In this document: positions 26,607-33,330 of the stretch, piece after piece | How positions within the stretch are numbered: position 1 is the stretch's first letter | Layout: every line of letters begins with the position of its first letter | Assembly: GCF_006517435.1 (NCBI RefSeq) | Contig: NZ_VHQG01000001.1 | Coordinates: 748,863 to 782,192 of the forward strand | DNA: 33,330 nucleotides | Direction of reading: 5' to 3' | DNA from: Schumannella soli | GTDB lineage: Bacteria; Actinomycetota; Actinomycetes; Actinomycetales; Microbacteriaceae | The notes under the pieces: model-generated | The model's input: only the letters and a program-made list of their open reading frames with translations | What the model was told of the DNA's origin: nothing | Databases searched by the model: none | Made by a program: the position numbers and the translations under genes

Positions 26607-27596
26607 ATGCCTCTCGACTCAGCGCACGACGGCATCCCCGCGCCGGTCATCGCCGAGGCTGCGATGACCGCGGATGCGGTCGAGGGCCCGCACGGCCCGG
26701 TGCCGGTGCGTCGCTACTCGCCGCCCGCGGACGTCGCCGCGATCGCGCCGCCGCTGATCTGGCTGCACGGCGGCGCCTTCGTCTCGGGCGGGCTCGACCA
26801 GCTCGAGTCGCACGCCGTCGGCCTCGCGCTCGCCGCGCGCGGCATCCCGGTCACGACGGTCGACTACCGGCTCACCGGGCGCACCAGCTTCCTGCGTCCC
26901 TCGCCGCGTGCACGGGTCGTGCGGCACCCGATCCCCGTCGACGACGTGGCGGCGGTGCTGGCGGATGCGCGGCGTCGGTCTCTCGCGGCGGCGACTCCCT
27001 GGCCCGGCGCCGAGTCGAACGCGGAAGCCGACGCGGCGAGCGCCGGCGGGGTGCTGCTCGGAGGCGCGAGCGCCGGCGCCTGCCTGGCGGCGGCCGCCGC
27101 GCTGGATGCGCTGGCGACGCGGGACACGCCGGACTCGCTGGCGGGGCCGGATGCGTCGAGCGCCCCGACCCCGAGAGCCCTGGCCGCGCCGATCCGCGGG
27201 CTCCTGCTCGCCTACGGCGTCTTCCACGCGGCGATGCCGCCGCGCTCGGCCGAGCTGCGATCGCGCGTCACCGGCTATCGGCGGTACACGCACATCCCGC
27301 CCACCTACGCCCTGATGATGCTCAATTACGCGGGGTCGCGCGCGGCTCTCGCCGACCCGAGGGCGTTCCCGGGCGGGCATCCCCTCGCCGGCCTGCCGCC
27401 GACGCTGATGCTGGACGCCGACCACGACGTGCTGCGCGCCTCGGGCGAGCGCTTCGCCGCCGAGCTCGCTGAGCACGCGGTGCCGCTCGAGCGTCACGTG
27501 CTGCCCGGCAGCCGGCACGCGTTCCTGCACCGACCGGACGACCCCGACTTCGCCCGCGGCATCCAGCTCATCGCCGGCTGGGCCGCGCGCCTCTGA
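26607..27596 (+). CDS. Alpha/beta hydrolase of the hormone-sensitive-lipase group (fold 3)
   Basis: This 329-residue protein has the HSL-type oxyanion motif in WLHGGAF, the nucleophile in GGASAG, the acid in DADHDVLRASGE and the catalytic histidine in SRHAFLH. These are in the order and spacing expected for carboxylesterases and lipases of family IV. There is no signal peptide, so it is cytoplasmic. Two low-complexity Ala-rich loops (around 26995-27045 and 27110-27185) are longer than usual. It is a single gene, divergent from the arabinose regulator and convergent with the zinc-finger gene. The natural substrate is unknown; short acyl esters are typical for the family. Confidence 0.85.
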   Translation: MPLDSAHDGIPAPVIAEAAMTADAVEGPHGPVPVRRYSPPADVAAIAPPLIWLHGGAFVSGGLDQLESHAVGLALAARGIPVTTVDYRLTGRTSFLRPSPRARVVRHPIPVDDVAAVLADARRRSLAAATPWPGAESNAEADAASAGGVLLGGASAGACLAAAAALDALATRDTPDSLAGPDASSAPTPRALAAPIRGLLLAYGVFHAAMPPRSAELRSRVTGYRRYTHIPPTYALMMLNYAGSRAALADPRAFPGGHPLAGLPPTLMLDADHDVLRASGERFAAELAEHAVPLERHVLPGSRHAFLHRPDDPDFARGIQLIAGWAARL

Positions 27597-27618
27597 AACA
27601 TCGATCGCAGTCGACGGT

Positions 27619-27635
27619 GGGCGGCGCGATCGCCC
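27619..27635. terminator. Weak hairpin between convergent genes
   Basis: GGGCG / CGCCC with a seven-base loop lies between the hydrolase stop (27596) and the convergent zinc-finger gene stop (27651). The stem is short and there is no T-run. Confidence 0.25.
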
Positions 27636-27650
27636 CGGATGCCGACCAGG

Positions 27651-27995
27651 TCAGCGACGAGCGACTCGGTCGGCGCAGGCGACGCAGAGCGTGCGGGCCG
27701 GCCGCCGCTCGAGCTGCGCCTCGGGGATCGGCTGGCCGCAGCGCGCGCAGACGCCGTAGGCGCCGGATGCGACGCGCGCGTCGGCCGCATCCAGCTCAGC
27801 CAGCTCCGTCTCCAGCTCGGCACGGCTGCCCTCGAGCCGCGACCACTCGTGCGTGAGGGTGAAGCCCTCGGGGTCGTGCTCCTCATCGGTCCACTCGCCG
27901 CGAGCGGCGCGGATGCTCACCAGCTCGCGCTCGACCGCATCCCGCTTCTCGCGCACGACCGCGCGGCGGTCGGCGATGAGCGCACGGGCATCCAT
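27651..27995 (-). CDS. DksA/TraR-family C4 zinc-finger protein
   Basis: This 114-residue protein has an N-terminal antiparallel coiled coil (about 1-70: VVREKRDAVERELVSI and GSRAELETELAELDAADARV). It ends in a C4 zinc finger with C83-x-x-C86 (GVCARCGQPIPEAQLERRPA) and C104-x-x-C107 (CVACADR), the DksA/TraR signature. The family binds in the secondary channel of RNA polymerase. However, the short actinobacterial members often lack the acidic tip of enteric DksA, and none is obvious here, so the exact role is open. The start at 27995 has only a weak ribosome site (GAGGG). It is a single gene, convergent with the hydrolase. Confidence 0.85.
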   Translation of the reverse strand: MDARALIADRRAVVREKRDAVERELVSIRAARGEWTDEEHDPEGFTLTHEWSRLEGSRAELETELAELDAADARVASGAYGVCARCGQPIPEAQLERRPARTLCVACADRVARR

Positions 27996-28037
27996 GCCCT
28001 CAGTGTGCGCCGCGCCGCCGACACCGCGCCCGGGCCT

Positions 28038-28104
28038 CGTTTCTCAGCACGATCCCACTTCTCCGCCGTCTCGGTGGCGATCCGCGCGGACCGTGCCGAG
28101 AACG
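28038..28104 (-). terminator. Long imperfect inverted repeat after the DUF916 gene
   Basis: CGTTTCTCAGCACGATCC (28038-28055) pairs with GGACCGTGCCGAGAACG (28088-28104) with one bulge and a few mismatches. It lies five bases beyond the DUF916 stop on the - strand. A terminator or mRNA-protecting stem is likely. Confidence 0.4.
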
Positions 28105-28108
28105 CGCG

Positions 28109-29263
28109 TCAGTCCTTGACCGAGCCGACCGGAACCGCCTCGGGCTTCTTCTCCGACGCATCCGCATCCTCAGCCACGCCCTTCTTCGCCTTCTCGGCCG
28201 CGAGCGCCTTCTCGACGGCCTCGGCGACCCGCTCGTCCTCCCGCGACTTCGCGACCGCGACGACTCGGCGACGACGCCGCAGCAGGAGCACCACGAGCGC
28301 GGCGATGACGAGGATGACGACGAGCAGCGTCCACGGCACGGCCTGCCCGACGACGGTCTGCTCGACGTCGGCGAGCGGGGTGGTCGACTTCGCGGCGTCG
28401 ACGACGAGCGGGGTGACTTTGACGGTGCCGAACAACGCGAACACCGCGGGCACGTCGTGACCGGTCAGCTTCACGTCCCAGCTGTCGCCGGGCAGCAGCT
28501 GCGGCGGCTCGGCGATCTCGCCGAGCGACACCGGGAACCAGCCGAAGGGCCCGGTCAGCGTGACCTCCTGGTGCGCCGACAGCACGGCGTTGCCGGTGTT
28601 GTGCAGCGTGTACTGCACGGTCGCGTCGCCGCCCGCGAAGGGGTTGAGCCCGCCGCCGTACGAAACCGATCCGCTCTCGATCGCGAGCGACGGCGTCAGG
28701 TCGCCGCCGACGCGCACCGACATCTTCACGCCCAGCCGGCGGTCGACGTTGATGCCCTGGTCCGCGTCGGGCTGCACGAGCGAGGTCACGATGCCGCCGA
28801 CGTAGTCGCCGGGCGTCGCGTTCTTCGGAACGCTCACCGTGAAGGGCAACTCGACGCTCTGGCCGGGCTGCACGACGACGCGGTCGTCCTTCGGCACGGC
28901 CCAGAGCCCGAGGTTCCTCGACTTCTGATCGGCGGCGAGGATGTCGAACTGGCCGCTGTCGGTCGTATAGCCGTCGGCGGCGTACACGCCCAGGTCGAGC
29001 GCCTCATCCCCGTGGTTGGCGACGACGAGGGCGTCGTCGACCTTCTCGCCGGGCGTGATCGTGTAGCCGTAGGCGGTGCGGTCGGCGCCGAAGTCGTTGG
29101 CGGCGGTGCGCACGGTCCAGGTGACGTCGTCGTCGGCGGCGTGCGCGGCGGAGGCGGGCGCGAGCGCCGCGGCGGCGCCGGCGGCGAGCAGCGCGGCGAG
29201 TCCGGCGGCGGCGAGACGGATGCCGGCGCCGGCGCGGCGGGCGGGGCGGATGGACGCGGTCAT
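28109..29263 (-). CDS. Membrane-anchored DUF916 (WxL-interacting) surface protein
   Basis: This 384-residue protein starts with a signal peptide (cleavage after about residue 42, AHA/ADDD). Next comes a DUF916-like domain: WTVRTAANDFGADRTAYGYTITPGEKVDDALVVANHGDEALDLGVYAADGY, then VQPGQSVELPFTVSVPKNATPGDYVGGIVTSL. A second Ig-like domain covers roughly 180-300. One membrane helix (about 309-328) is followed by five arginines and a charged Lys/Glu/Ala tail inside the cell. In Firmicutes this family binds WxL-domain proteins at the cell wall. The gene directly upstream encodes a secreted phosphatase whose C-terminus looks WxL-like, so this protein may anchor it. The start at 29263 gives the signal peptide directly; upstream codons are shadow. 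Confidence 0.82.
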   Translation of the reverse strand: MTASIRPARRAGAGIRLAAAGLAALLAAGAAAALAPASAAHAADDDVTWTVRTAANDFGADRTAYGYTITPGEKVDDALVVANHGDEALDLGVYAADGYTTDSGQFDILAADQKSRNLGLWAVPKDDRVVVQPGQSVELPFTVSVPKNATPGDYVGGIVTSLVQPDADQGINVDRRLGVKMSVRVGGDLTPSLAIESGSVSYGGGLNPFAGGDATVQYTLHNTGNAVLSAHQEVTLTGPFGWFPVSLGEIAEPPQLLPGDSWDVKLTGHDVPAVFALFGTVKVTPLVVDAAKSTTPLADVEQTVVGQAVPWTLLVVILVIAALVVLLLRRRRRVVAVAKSREDERVAEAVEKALAAEKAKKGVAEDADASEKKPEAVPVGSVKD

Positions 29264-29283
29264 GGCGTGATCCTCGGGAAGTC

Positions 29284-29318
29284 GGGGGTTCAGGGGAACG
29301 GGTAGGGGGTTCAGGGGA
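29284..29318. repeat. Two direct repeats upstream of the DUF916 gene
   Basis: GGGGGTTCAGGGGA occurs at 29284-29297 and again at 29305-29318, a 21-base period (two helical turns), just upstream of the DUF916 start. It could be a tandem binding site or a slippage product. Confidence 0.4.
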
Positions 29319-29380
29319 GATGGAGCGCGGATGCGGCCGGCGTGCGGCGCGCATCCAGGCCTCCGGATGAACGGCCGAAA

Positions 29381-29417
29381 CCCGGCGGAGCGGATGCCGT
29401 GCACCCGCCCCACCGGG
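29381..29417 (-). terminator. Terminator-like hairpin after the phosphatase gene
   Basis: On the RNA of the - strand, CCCGGUGGGGCGG (29417-29405) pairs fully, with two G-U pairs, with CCGCUCCGCCGGG (29393-29381) around an eleven-base loop. It lies about 41 bases beyond the phosphatase stop. Read-through into the DUF916 gene may still occur. Confidence 0.5.
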
Positions 29418-29458
29418 CGTCAGCTGTTCAGCGCGGTCATGACGACCGAGTCAGAGCG

Positions 29459-31465
29459 TCAGCTCGACAGCGCCGTGATGGTGAGGGTCGCGCGGTACGA
29501 GCCCTTGCCCGTCGATCCAGGGATCTTCAGGTCGAGGTCGGCGCCGAGCTTGGCGGTGCCGCGGTCGTGACCCTGGGCCGCCGCCGCGAGGTTGCGCGCG
29601 ACCGAGAGGCCGTCGCCGCCGTCGTAGCCCGACTTGATCGCCGCGCCCGCGACCGCTCCGGCACCGGGCTGGACGAGCTTGGGCGTCCAGCCGAGGTACT
29701 TGCCCGAGAAGGTCTTGGTGCCGTCACGGAAGTCGCCGACCGAGGCCGAGATCGACCAGGGCGACAGCGCACGACGCGAGTCGCTGACCGCGATCGGGTT
29801 GATCGAGCCCTTCGCCGCGAAGAAGTCGCTGTTCACGTCGGTCGACGCGGTGCCGAGGTCGACGAGGCCGTTGCGGCCGTCGATCGTCCAGCCGAACTCA
29901 CCGGGAGCCGCGTCGGGAACCGTGACCTGGATGTCCTGGCCGGTGCCGTGCGCCTTGTGGATGGTGACCGAGTCGACGATCGAGCCGACGCCCTTGGCGG
30001 CGGAGGCGCCGTTGTCGGGGCCGCACCACTTGACGTTGCCGCGCTCGACGGCCGCGTTCGGGGCGTCGCAGGTTCCGCTGCGCATGGTCTGCACGACGAG
30101 CTGGTCCTTCTGCACCGAGACCTTCGTGTAGTTGCGCACGTGCTCCTGGTTCTGCACCGAGTTGTACCAGTAGTTCTGCGGGTTCAGGGCGTCGGGACCG
30201 TTGCCGGCGCCGCTCGTGCCCGAGTTGTCGGGCGTGGTGATGTCGTAGTACTTCGAGCCCGAGGCCGAGTTCGCGGTCACGTAGATCACGCCGCCGGGGC
30301 CGGGGAAGACCTCGTTCTGGTTCGGCTGCTCGGCCGGGTTGGCCTTGATCCCGTTCTTGATCTCGTAGCTGCGGGTGTAGACGTGGTCGTGGCCCTGCAG
30401 CACCAGGTCGACGCCGAGCTTCGAGAACGTGGTCGGGAAGTCGACGCGGCGCACCTTGTTGTCGGCGTCCTTCGCGTGGTCGGCCGCCGAGTAGATCGAG
30501 TGGTGGTACACGAGCACCGTGTACTTGGCCTCGGCCTGGTGCTTCTGGATGACGTCGGTCACGTAGGCGATGTGCGCCGCGTCGCCGCCGCTGCCGTTCG
30601 CGTTGTTCGAGACGTAGGAGTTGCTGTTCAGGTCGATGAACAGCGTGTCCTTGTAGATGTACCAGTAGTCGCCGCCCGACTCGGTGCCGGTGCCCGCGGT
30701 GCCGCCCTTGTAGTAGGCCGCGCTGCGGTCGGTGTTCGGCGTCGAGAAGTGCTGGTCGTAGGCCTTGCCGCCCACGTCGTGGTTTCCGATGGTCGCGGCC
30801 CACGGCACCTGACGCAGCTGGTCGGGAGCGAGGAACTGGTCCCACTGCGACTCGGTGTTCGCGGTCTCGACCTGGTCGCCGCCCGAGACGAGAAGCTCGG
30901 CGTTCGGGTTCGCGGCGGTGGCCACGTTGAGCGTGTCGGCCCAGCCGGCGCCGTCCTTGACCGCGTCGCCCGACGAGCCGATCTGCGGGTCGCCGAAGAA
31001 GAGGAAGTCGTAGTCGCCGTCGAACGACTGGGTCTTGAAGGCGTAGGCCTTCGACCATCCGCCGTCGGCCGAGCCGACGCGGTAGGAGTACGCGGTGTTC
31101 TCCTTGAGGCCCGACACGGTGGCGTGACGGTTGAAGCCGCCGCTGGTGGCGATGTTCGTCGAGCCGGTCGCCGAGAACAGCGTGGCGCTGGCGGGGAACT
31201 CGCCGTTGACGAGCTGCGAGGTCGGGGCGAGCTGCACCGACTGTGCGGTGTCGGCCGAGGTGTACCAGGTGACAATGCGCTGCGACTCGTCGGCGCCGAC
31301 GCCGAGCACGATGCCCGACGAGGTGACGGCGTCAGCCGCGTGCGCGGGCACCGCGGCGACGAGTCCGCCGAGCGCGACCGACGTGGCCAGAGCCGCGCAG
31401 GTCAGCACCGCGGCGACGCGGCGACGCGGACGCACGAGCGCGTCCGAGAGGAAAGGGGAAGACAT
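29459..31465 (-). CDS. Secreted purple acid phosphatase-like metallophosphoesterase with WxL-like C-terminus
   Basis: This 668-residue protein has a signal peptide (about 1-43, cleavage after AHA). A fibronectin-like purple-acid-phosphatase N-terminal domain covers 50-145 (RIVTWYTSADTAQSV ... YSYRVGSADGGW). The calcineurin-like catalytic domain covers 150-385, with all metal-ligand blocks: GDPQ (D159), GGD (D197), GNHD (N228, H229), YHH (H321, H322) and GHDHVY (H359, H361). A linker with a CDAP...WCG pair of cysteines follows. The last 150 residues hold an Ig-like domain with VSDSRRALSPWSISASVGDF (W570), LGWTPKLV (W593) and the ending GSYRATLTITALSS, which matches the pattern of WxL domains. 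It should release phosphate from organic phosphates outside the cell. A PHO-box-like repeat lies upstream. Confidence 0.88.
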   Translation of the reverse strand: MSSPFLSDALVRPRRRVAAVLTCAALATSVALGGLVAAVPAHAADAVTSSGIVLGVGADESQRIVTWYTSADTAQSVQLAPTSQLVNGEFPASATLFSATGSTNIATSGGFNRHATVSGLKENTAYSYRVGSADGGWSKAYAFKTQSFDGDYDFLFFGDPQIGSSGDAVKDGAGWADTLNVATAANPNAELLVSGGDQVETANTESQWDQFLAPDQLRQVPWAATIGNHDVGGKAYDQHFSTPNTDRSAAYYKGGTAGTGTESGGDYWYIYKDTLFIDLNSNSYVSNNANGSGGDAAHIAYVTDVIQKHQAEAKYTVLVYHHSIYSAADHAKDADNKVRRVDFPTTFSKLGVDLVLQGHDHVYTRSYEIKNGIKANPAEQPNQNEVFPGPGGVIYVTANSASGSKYYDITTPDNSGTSGAGNGPDALNPQNYWYNSVQNQEHVRNYTKVSVQKDQLVVQTMRSGTCDAPNAAVERGNVKWCGPDNGASAAKGVGSIVDSVTIHKAHGTGQDIQVTVPDAAPGEFGWTIDGRNGLVDLGTASTDVNSDFFAAKGSINPIAVSDSRRALSPWSISASVGDFRDGTKTFSGKYLGWTPKLVQPGAGAVAGAAIKSGYDGGDGLSVARNLAAAAQGHDRGTAKLGADLDLKIPGSTGKGSYRATLTITALSS

Positions 31466-31542
31466 GGGTGTCCGTTCCGAGAAGTGAGTGGGGGTGGTTC
31501 GTGCAGAGGTGGTGCTGGTGGTGCGAGGTTCACGGTCGCGGC

Positions 31543-31564
31543 GGGTGGTGAACAGGCGGCGAAC
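31543..31564 (-). promoter_or_regulatory. PHO-box-like direct repeat of the phosphatase gene
   Basis: On the - strand the two 11-base units read GTTCGCCGCCT then GTTCACCACCC. They match the GTTCACC-type direct repeats bound by PhoP/PhoB of actinobacteria. A further GTTTTCACC lies about 33 bases upstream. The box ends 77 bases before the ATG. Confidence 0.6.
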
Positions 31565-31666
31565 AGTCGGCGGTGGCGAAGTTGCACCGGGTGAAAACCT
31601 GGGAGGAGCCTTAAAGCGTGCGCGCGGTGCACGCCCGCGCGGCGTCTCTCGCACGCCGGGCGCGGC

Positions 31667-31688
31667 GGGTGGATGCCCGCATCCGCCC
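31667..31688 (-). terminator. Hairpin after the HupE-type gene
   Basis: GGGTGGATGC (31667-31676) and GCATCCGCCC (31679-31688) pair with one mismatch, twelve bases beyond the stop of the HupE-type gene. It probably ends that transcript before the phosphatase promoter. Confidence 0.45.
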
Positions 31689-31700
31689 GCTCGAGACGGG

Positions 31701-33002
31701 TCAGATCCAGTCGATGCCGAGGATGCGCTCGACGAACCAGACGAGGCCCATGAGCGCGACGCCGCCCGCGACGATGCCGGTCACCCAGCGGCCGACCGTC
31801 GGAACCCGGCGACGCAGCAGCATGAGCAGCGGGAAGACGATCGCGATGATGCCCAGCTGCACGGCCTCGATGCCGACGTTGAAGACGAGCAGCGACCACA
31901 GCAGCGTCCACGACCAGGGCTCGTCGATGCCGAGCGCGCTCGCGAAGCCGAGCCCGTGCACCAGCCCGAAGAGGAACACGGCGAGCAGTCGCAGCCAGCC
32001 GGCGCGGTCGAGACGCAGGAAGCCGGTCGCCTGATCCAGGTGGTCGACCGCGTGCGTGCGGCGCTGACGCCAGAGCCGCCACAGATGCCAGCCGGCGACG
32101 ACGGCGATCGACAGCGCGATGACCGGCTCGACGAACTCGCTCGGCGCCGACACGACGCCGGTCGCCGCGAGGATGAACGTGACCGAGTGCGCGATCGTGA
32201 ACGTCGTCGCGGCGAGCACGACCTCGCGCAGGCGGCGCGATCCGGCGATGAGGGCCAGCAGGAACAGGATGTGGTCGATGCCGGTCAGCAGGTGCTCGGC
32301 GCCGAGGTGGAAGAACTCCCAGAACCGCTCGCCGAAGCTCTGCTCGGTCGAGAACGCGGGCTGCTGCGCATCCAGCGAGGCGCTGCCCTTCTGCCCGTCG
32401 ATCTCGTAAGTGACGATCGTCTTCGTCGACTTCACGAACTGCTCGCTGTCGGGGAACAGCGTGCTCGTGATCTCGTGCGCCGTGGCGGCGCTGTCGGCGC
32501 AGGCGGCGTCGAAGGGGATGACGAGGTAGGGCGCATCCTGCCGCACGGTCATGCGGAGGTCGCCGGTGGCCATCAGCTTGCAGACCTCGGCCGCATCCCC
32601 GCTGCCGGTCTTCACCTGGAAGCGCTTCGCGATGTAGTCGACGATGACCGGCTCGTGCTTCTGGATCGCAGCGACCTCGGCCTGCTCGTCGCGGGCGTCG
32701 AACGCATCGGTGCCGTCGCCGAACAGCGCGTCATCGCCGCCGGCCGCATCCGCCGCCGAGACGACGAGCAGGTCGTATTCGAGCTGCAGGGTCGCGTGCA
32801 CCGCGCCGTCCCGATCACCCGCGACGTCGGCGTAGACGACGGAGGTGAAGCCATGCGCCTCGGCCGGTGCGCTCTCGAGCGCGGGCGCGACGATCGCGAG
32901 CAGCGCGGCGGCCGCGGCGAGCGCGGTCGCGGCGATCGGCTGGATGCGGCGGAAGCGCGCGAGCGGGCGGACGGGACGTGCGGCGGGGGCGCGGTGAGGC
33001 AT
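31701..33002 (-). CDS. HupE/UreJ-family membrane protein (putative metal transporter)
   Basis: This 433-residue protein has an N-terminal signal/anchor (about 22-46, ending APAEAHG). An outside domain of about 180 residues follows, with a possible disulfide between KLMA-flanking C and DAAC. The C-terminal membrane domain has six or seven helices. It opens with the signature FHLGAEHLLTGIDHILFLLALIAG, followed by TIAHSVTFILA and FGLVHGLGFASALG. These histidine-rich helices define the HupE/UreJ_2 family, thought to move nickel, cobalt or another transition metal. The ATG at 33002 has a GGAAAG ribosome site. It is followed by a secreted metal-dependent phosphatase and has the same PHO-box-like repeat, so it may help handle that enzyme's metal. 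That role is inference. Confidence 0.85.
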   Translation of the reverse strand: MPHRAPAARPVRPLARFRRIQPIAATALAAAAALLAIVAPALESAPAEAHGFTSVVYADVAGDRDGAVHATLQLEYDLLVVSAADAAGGDDALFGDGTDAFDARDEQAEVAAIQKHEPVIVDYIAKRFQVKTGSGDAAEVCKLMATGDLRMTVRQDAPYLVIPFDAACADSAATAHEITSTLFPDSEQFVKSTKTIVTYEIDGQKGSASLDAQQPAFSTEQSFGERFWEFFHLGAEHLLTGIDHILFLLALIAGSRRLREVVLAATTFTIAHSVTFILAATGVVSAPSEFVEPVIALSIAVVAGWHLWRLWRQRRTHAVDHLDQATGFLRLDRAGWLRLLAVFLFGLVHGLGFASALGIDEPWSWTLLWSLLVFNVGIEAVQLGIIAIVFPLLMLLRRRVPTVGRWVTGIVAGGVALMGLVWFVERILGIDWI

Positions 33003-33022
33003 GGGGCTTTCCGGGGTTCGCG

Positions 33023-33058
33023 GGGTCGGCAGGGTCGGCAGGGTCGGCAGGGTCAGCA
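33023..33058. repeat. Four tandem 9-base repeats
   Basis: GGGTCGGCA is repeated three times and followed by GGGTCAGCA, in the leader 21-56 bases before the HupE-type start codon. It is a microsatellite-like tract that could vary in length between strains and alter the leader. Confidence 0.7.
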
Positions 33059-33141
33059 GGCAGCGTTGTCGACGGTGTCGGTCGGGATCGCTCAGGCTCG
33101 ACGGCCAGAGATTCGCCGGGTCGCGAGAACGCGCGGGGTCG

Positions 33142-33163
33142 GGTCGGTGAACGCAGGGCGAAC
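33142..33163 (-). promoter_or_regulatory. PHO-box-like direct repeat of the HupE-type gene
   Basis: On the - strand the units read GTTCGCCCTGC then GTTCACCGACC: the same two 7-base cores, in the same order and with the same 11-base period, as the box before the phosphatase gene. It ends 139 bases before the ATG. Confidence 0.6.
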
Positions 33164-33200
33164 AGGCACCCGATCCGGTGGATGCGGCCCGACGCCTCGG

Positions 33201-33330
33201 TCAGACTTCCTTCGCCTGGCGGGTGGCCCCGTTCGGCGTCGCCGGCCCGGAGTCGACCACGGCGCCTCGCTCGGCGGCCGTACCGCTCTCCCGCACCCCG
33301 CACCCCGCACCCCGCACCCCGCACCCCGCA
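33201..33330 (-). CDS. Possible C-terminal end of a gene entering from the right edge
   Basis: A - strand frame is open from the window edge to a TGA at 33203-33201. Its last 31 codons read VRESGTAAERGAVVDSGPAT and end in TRQAKEV, with G or C at nearly every third position. Before that the frame runs through the 7-base tandem repeat, reading Gly/Val/Arg/Ala/Cys. No domain can be recognised. It may be the tail of a real gene or a chance frame. Confidence 0.3.
   Translation of the reverse strand, partial: AGCGVRGAGCGVRESGTAAERGAVVDSGPATPNGATRQAKEV
33290..33330. repeat. 7-base tandem repeat at the window edge
   Basis: CCCCGCA is repeated five times in full, preceded by a six-base partial copy, and continues to the last base of the window, so its true length is unknown. 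Because the unit is not a multiple of three, copy-number change would shift any reading frame that crosses it. Confidence 0.85.

Noticed and set aside
29284-29318. Direct repeats before the DUF916 gene as a third PHO box
   Set aside because: The period is 21 bases and the unit GGGGGTTCAGGGGA lacks the GTTCACC core on either strand.
33023-33330. CRISPR array
   Set aside because: The repeats are 7 and 9 bases long and directly adjacent, with no spacers and no cas genes nearby.

Overview
This window is chromosomal DNA from a very GC-rich actinobacterium. By gene content, codon use and the constant recurrence of GGATGC/GCATCC it most resembles a member of the Microbacteriaceae, though the sequence alone cannot fix the genus. 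No rRNA, tRNA, CRISPR array, transposase or prophage gene was seen. Both edges probably cut genes.

Positions 1-11017 (+ strand) form an anti-plasmid/anti-phage island. A cut-off unknown ORF tail is followed by a large type I restriction R subunit (HsdR) with no HsdM or HsdS in view. Next comes a complete type I Wadjet operon: jetA (kleisin-like, DUF3375), jetB (KITE-like, DUF4194), jetC (SMC/MukB-like ATPase) and jetD (Toprim nuclease, DUF3322/DUF2220). The four genes overlap or nearly touch.

Positions 11027-16307 hold small regulatory modules. An ECF sigma factor overlaps an unrecognised single-pass membrane protein and is followed by a third small membrane protein. A separate two-pass membrane protein follows. 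A MerR regulator is divergent from a PHB-depolymerase-type esterase, and its control region is a textbook 19-bp-spacer MerR promoter. A TetR regulator is divergent from an NAD-dependent epimerase/reductase, with two copies of one palindromic operator between them.

Positions 16446-26362 (- strand) are an L-arabinose utilisation regulon. In transcription order it reads: a LacI-family regulator; a promoter with a LacI-type operator; a short degenerate class II aldolase-like protein; a ChvE-type sugar-binding lipoprotein; the MmsA ATPase; the permease; L-ribulose-5-phosphate 4-epimerase (AraD); an FGGY ribulokinase (AraB); and L-arabinose isomerase (AraA). A strong hairpin behind the binding-protein gene probably sets its higher mRNA level.

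Positions 26607-33002 hold an HSL-type alpha/beta hydrolase, a DksA/TraR zinc-finger protein and a cell-surface cluster. The cluster, in transcription order on the - strand, is a HupE/UreJ-type membrane protein, a secreted purple acid phosphatase whose C-terminus looks like a WxL wall-binding domain, and a membrane-anchored DUF916 (WxL-interacting) protein. The first two genes each carry the same 22-bp PHO-box-like direct repeat upstream, so the cluster is probably induced by phosphate starvation. Short tandem repeats lie upstream of the HupE gene and at the right edge.
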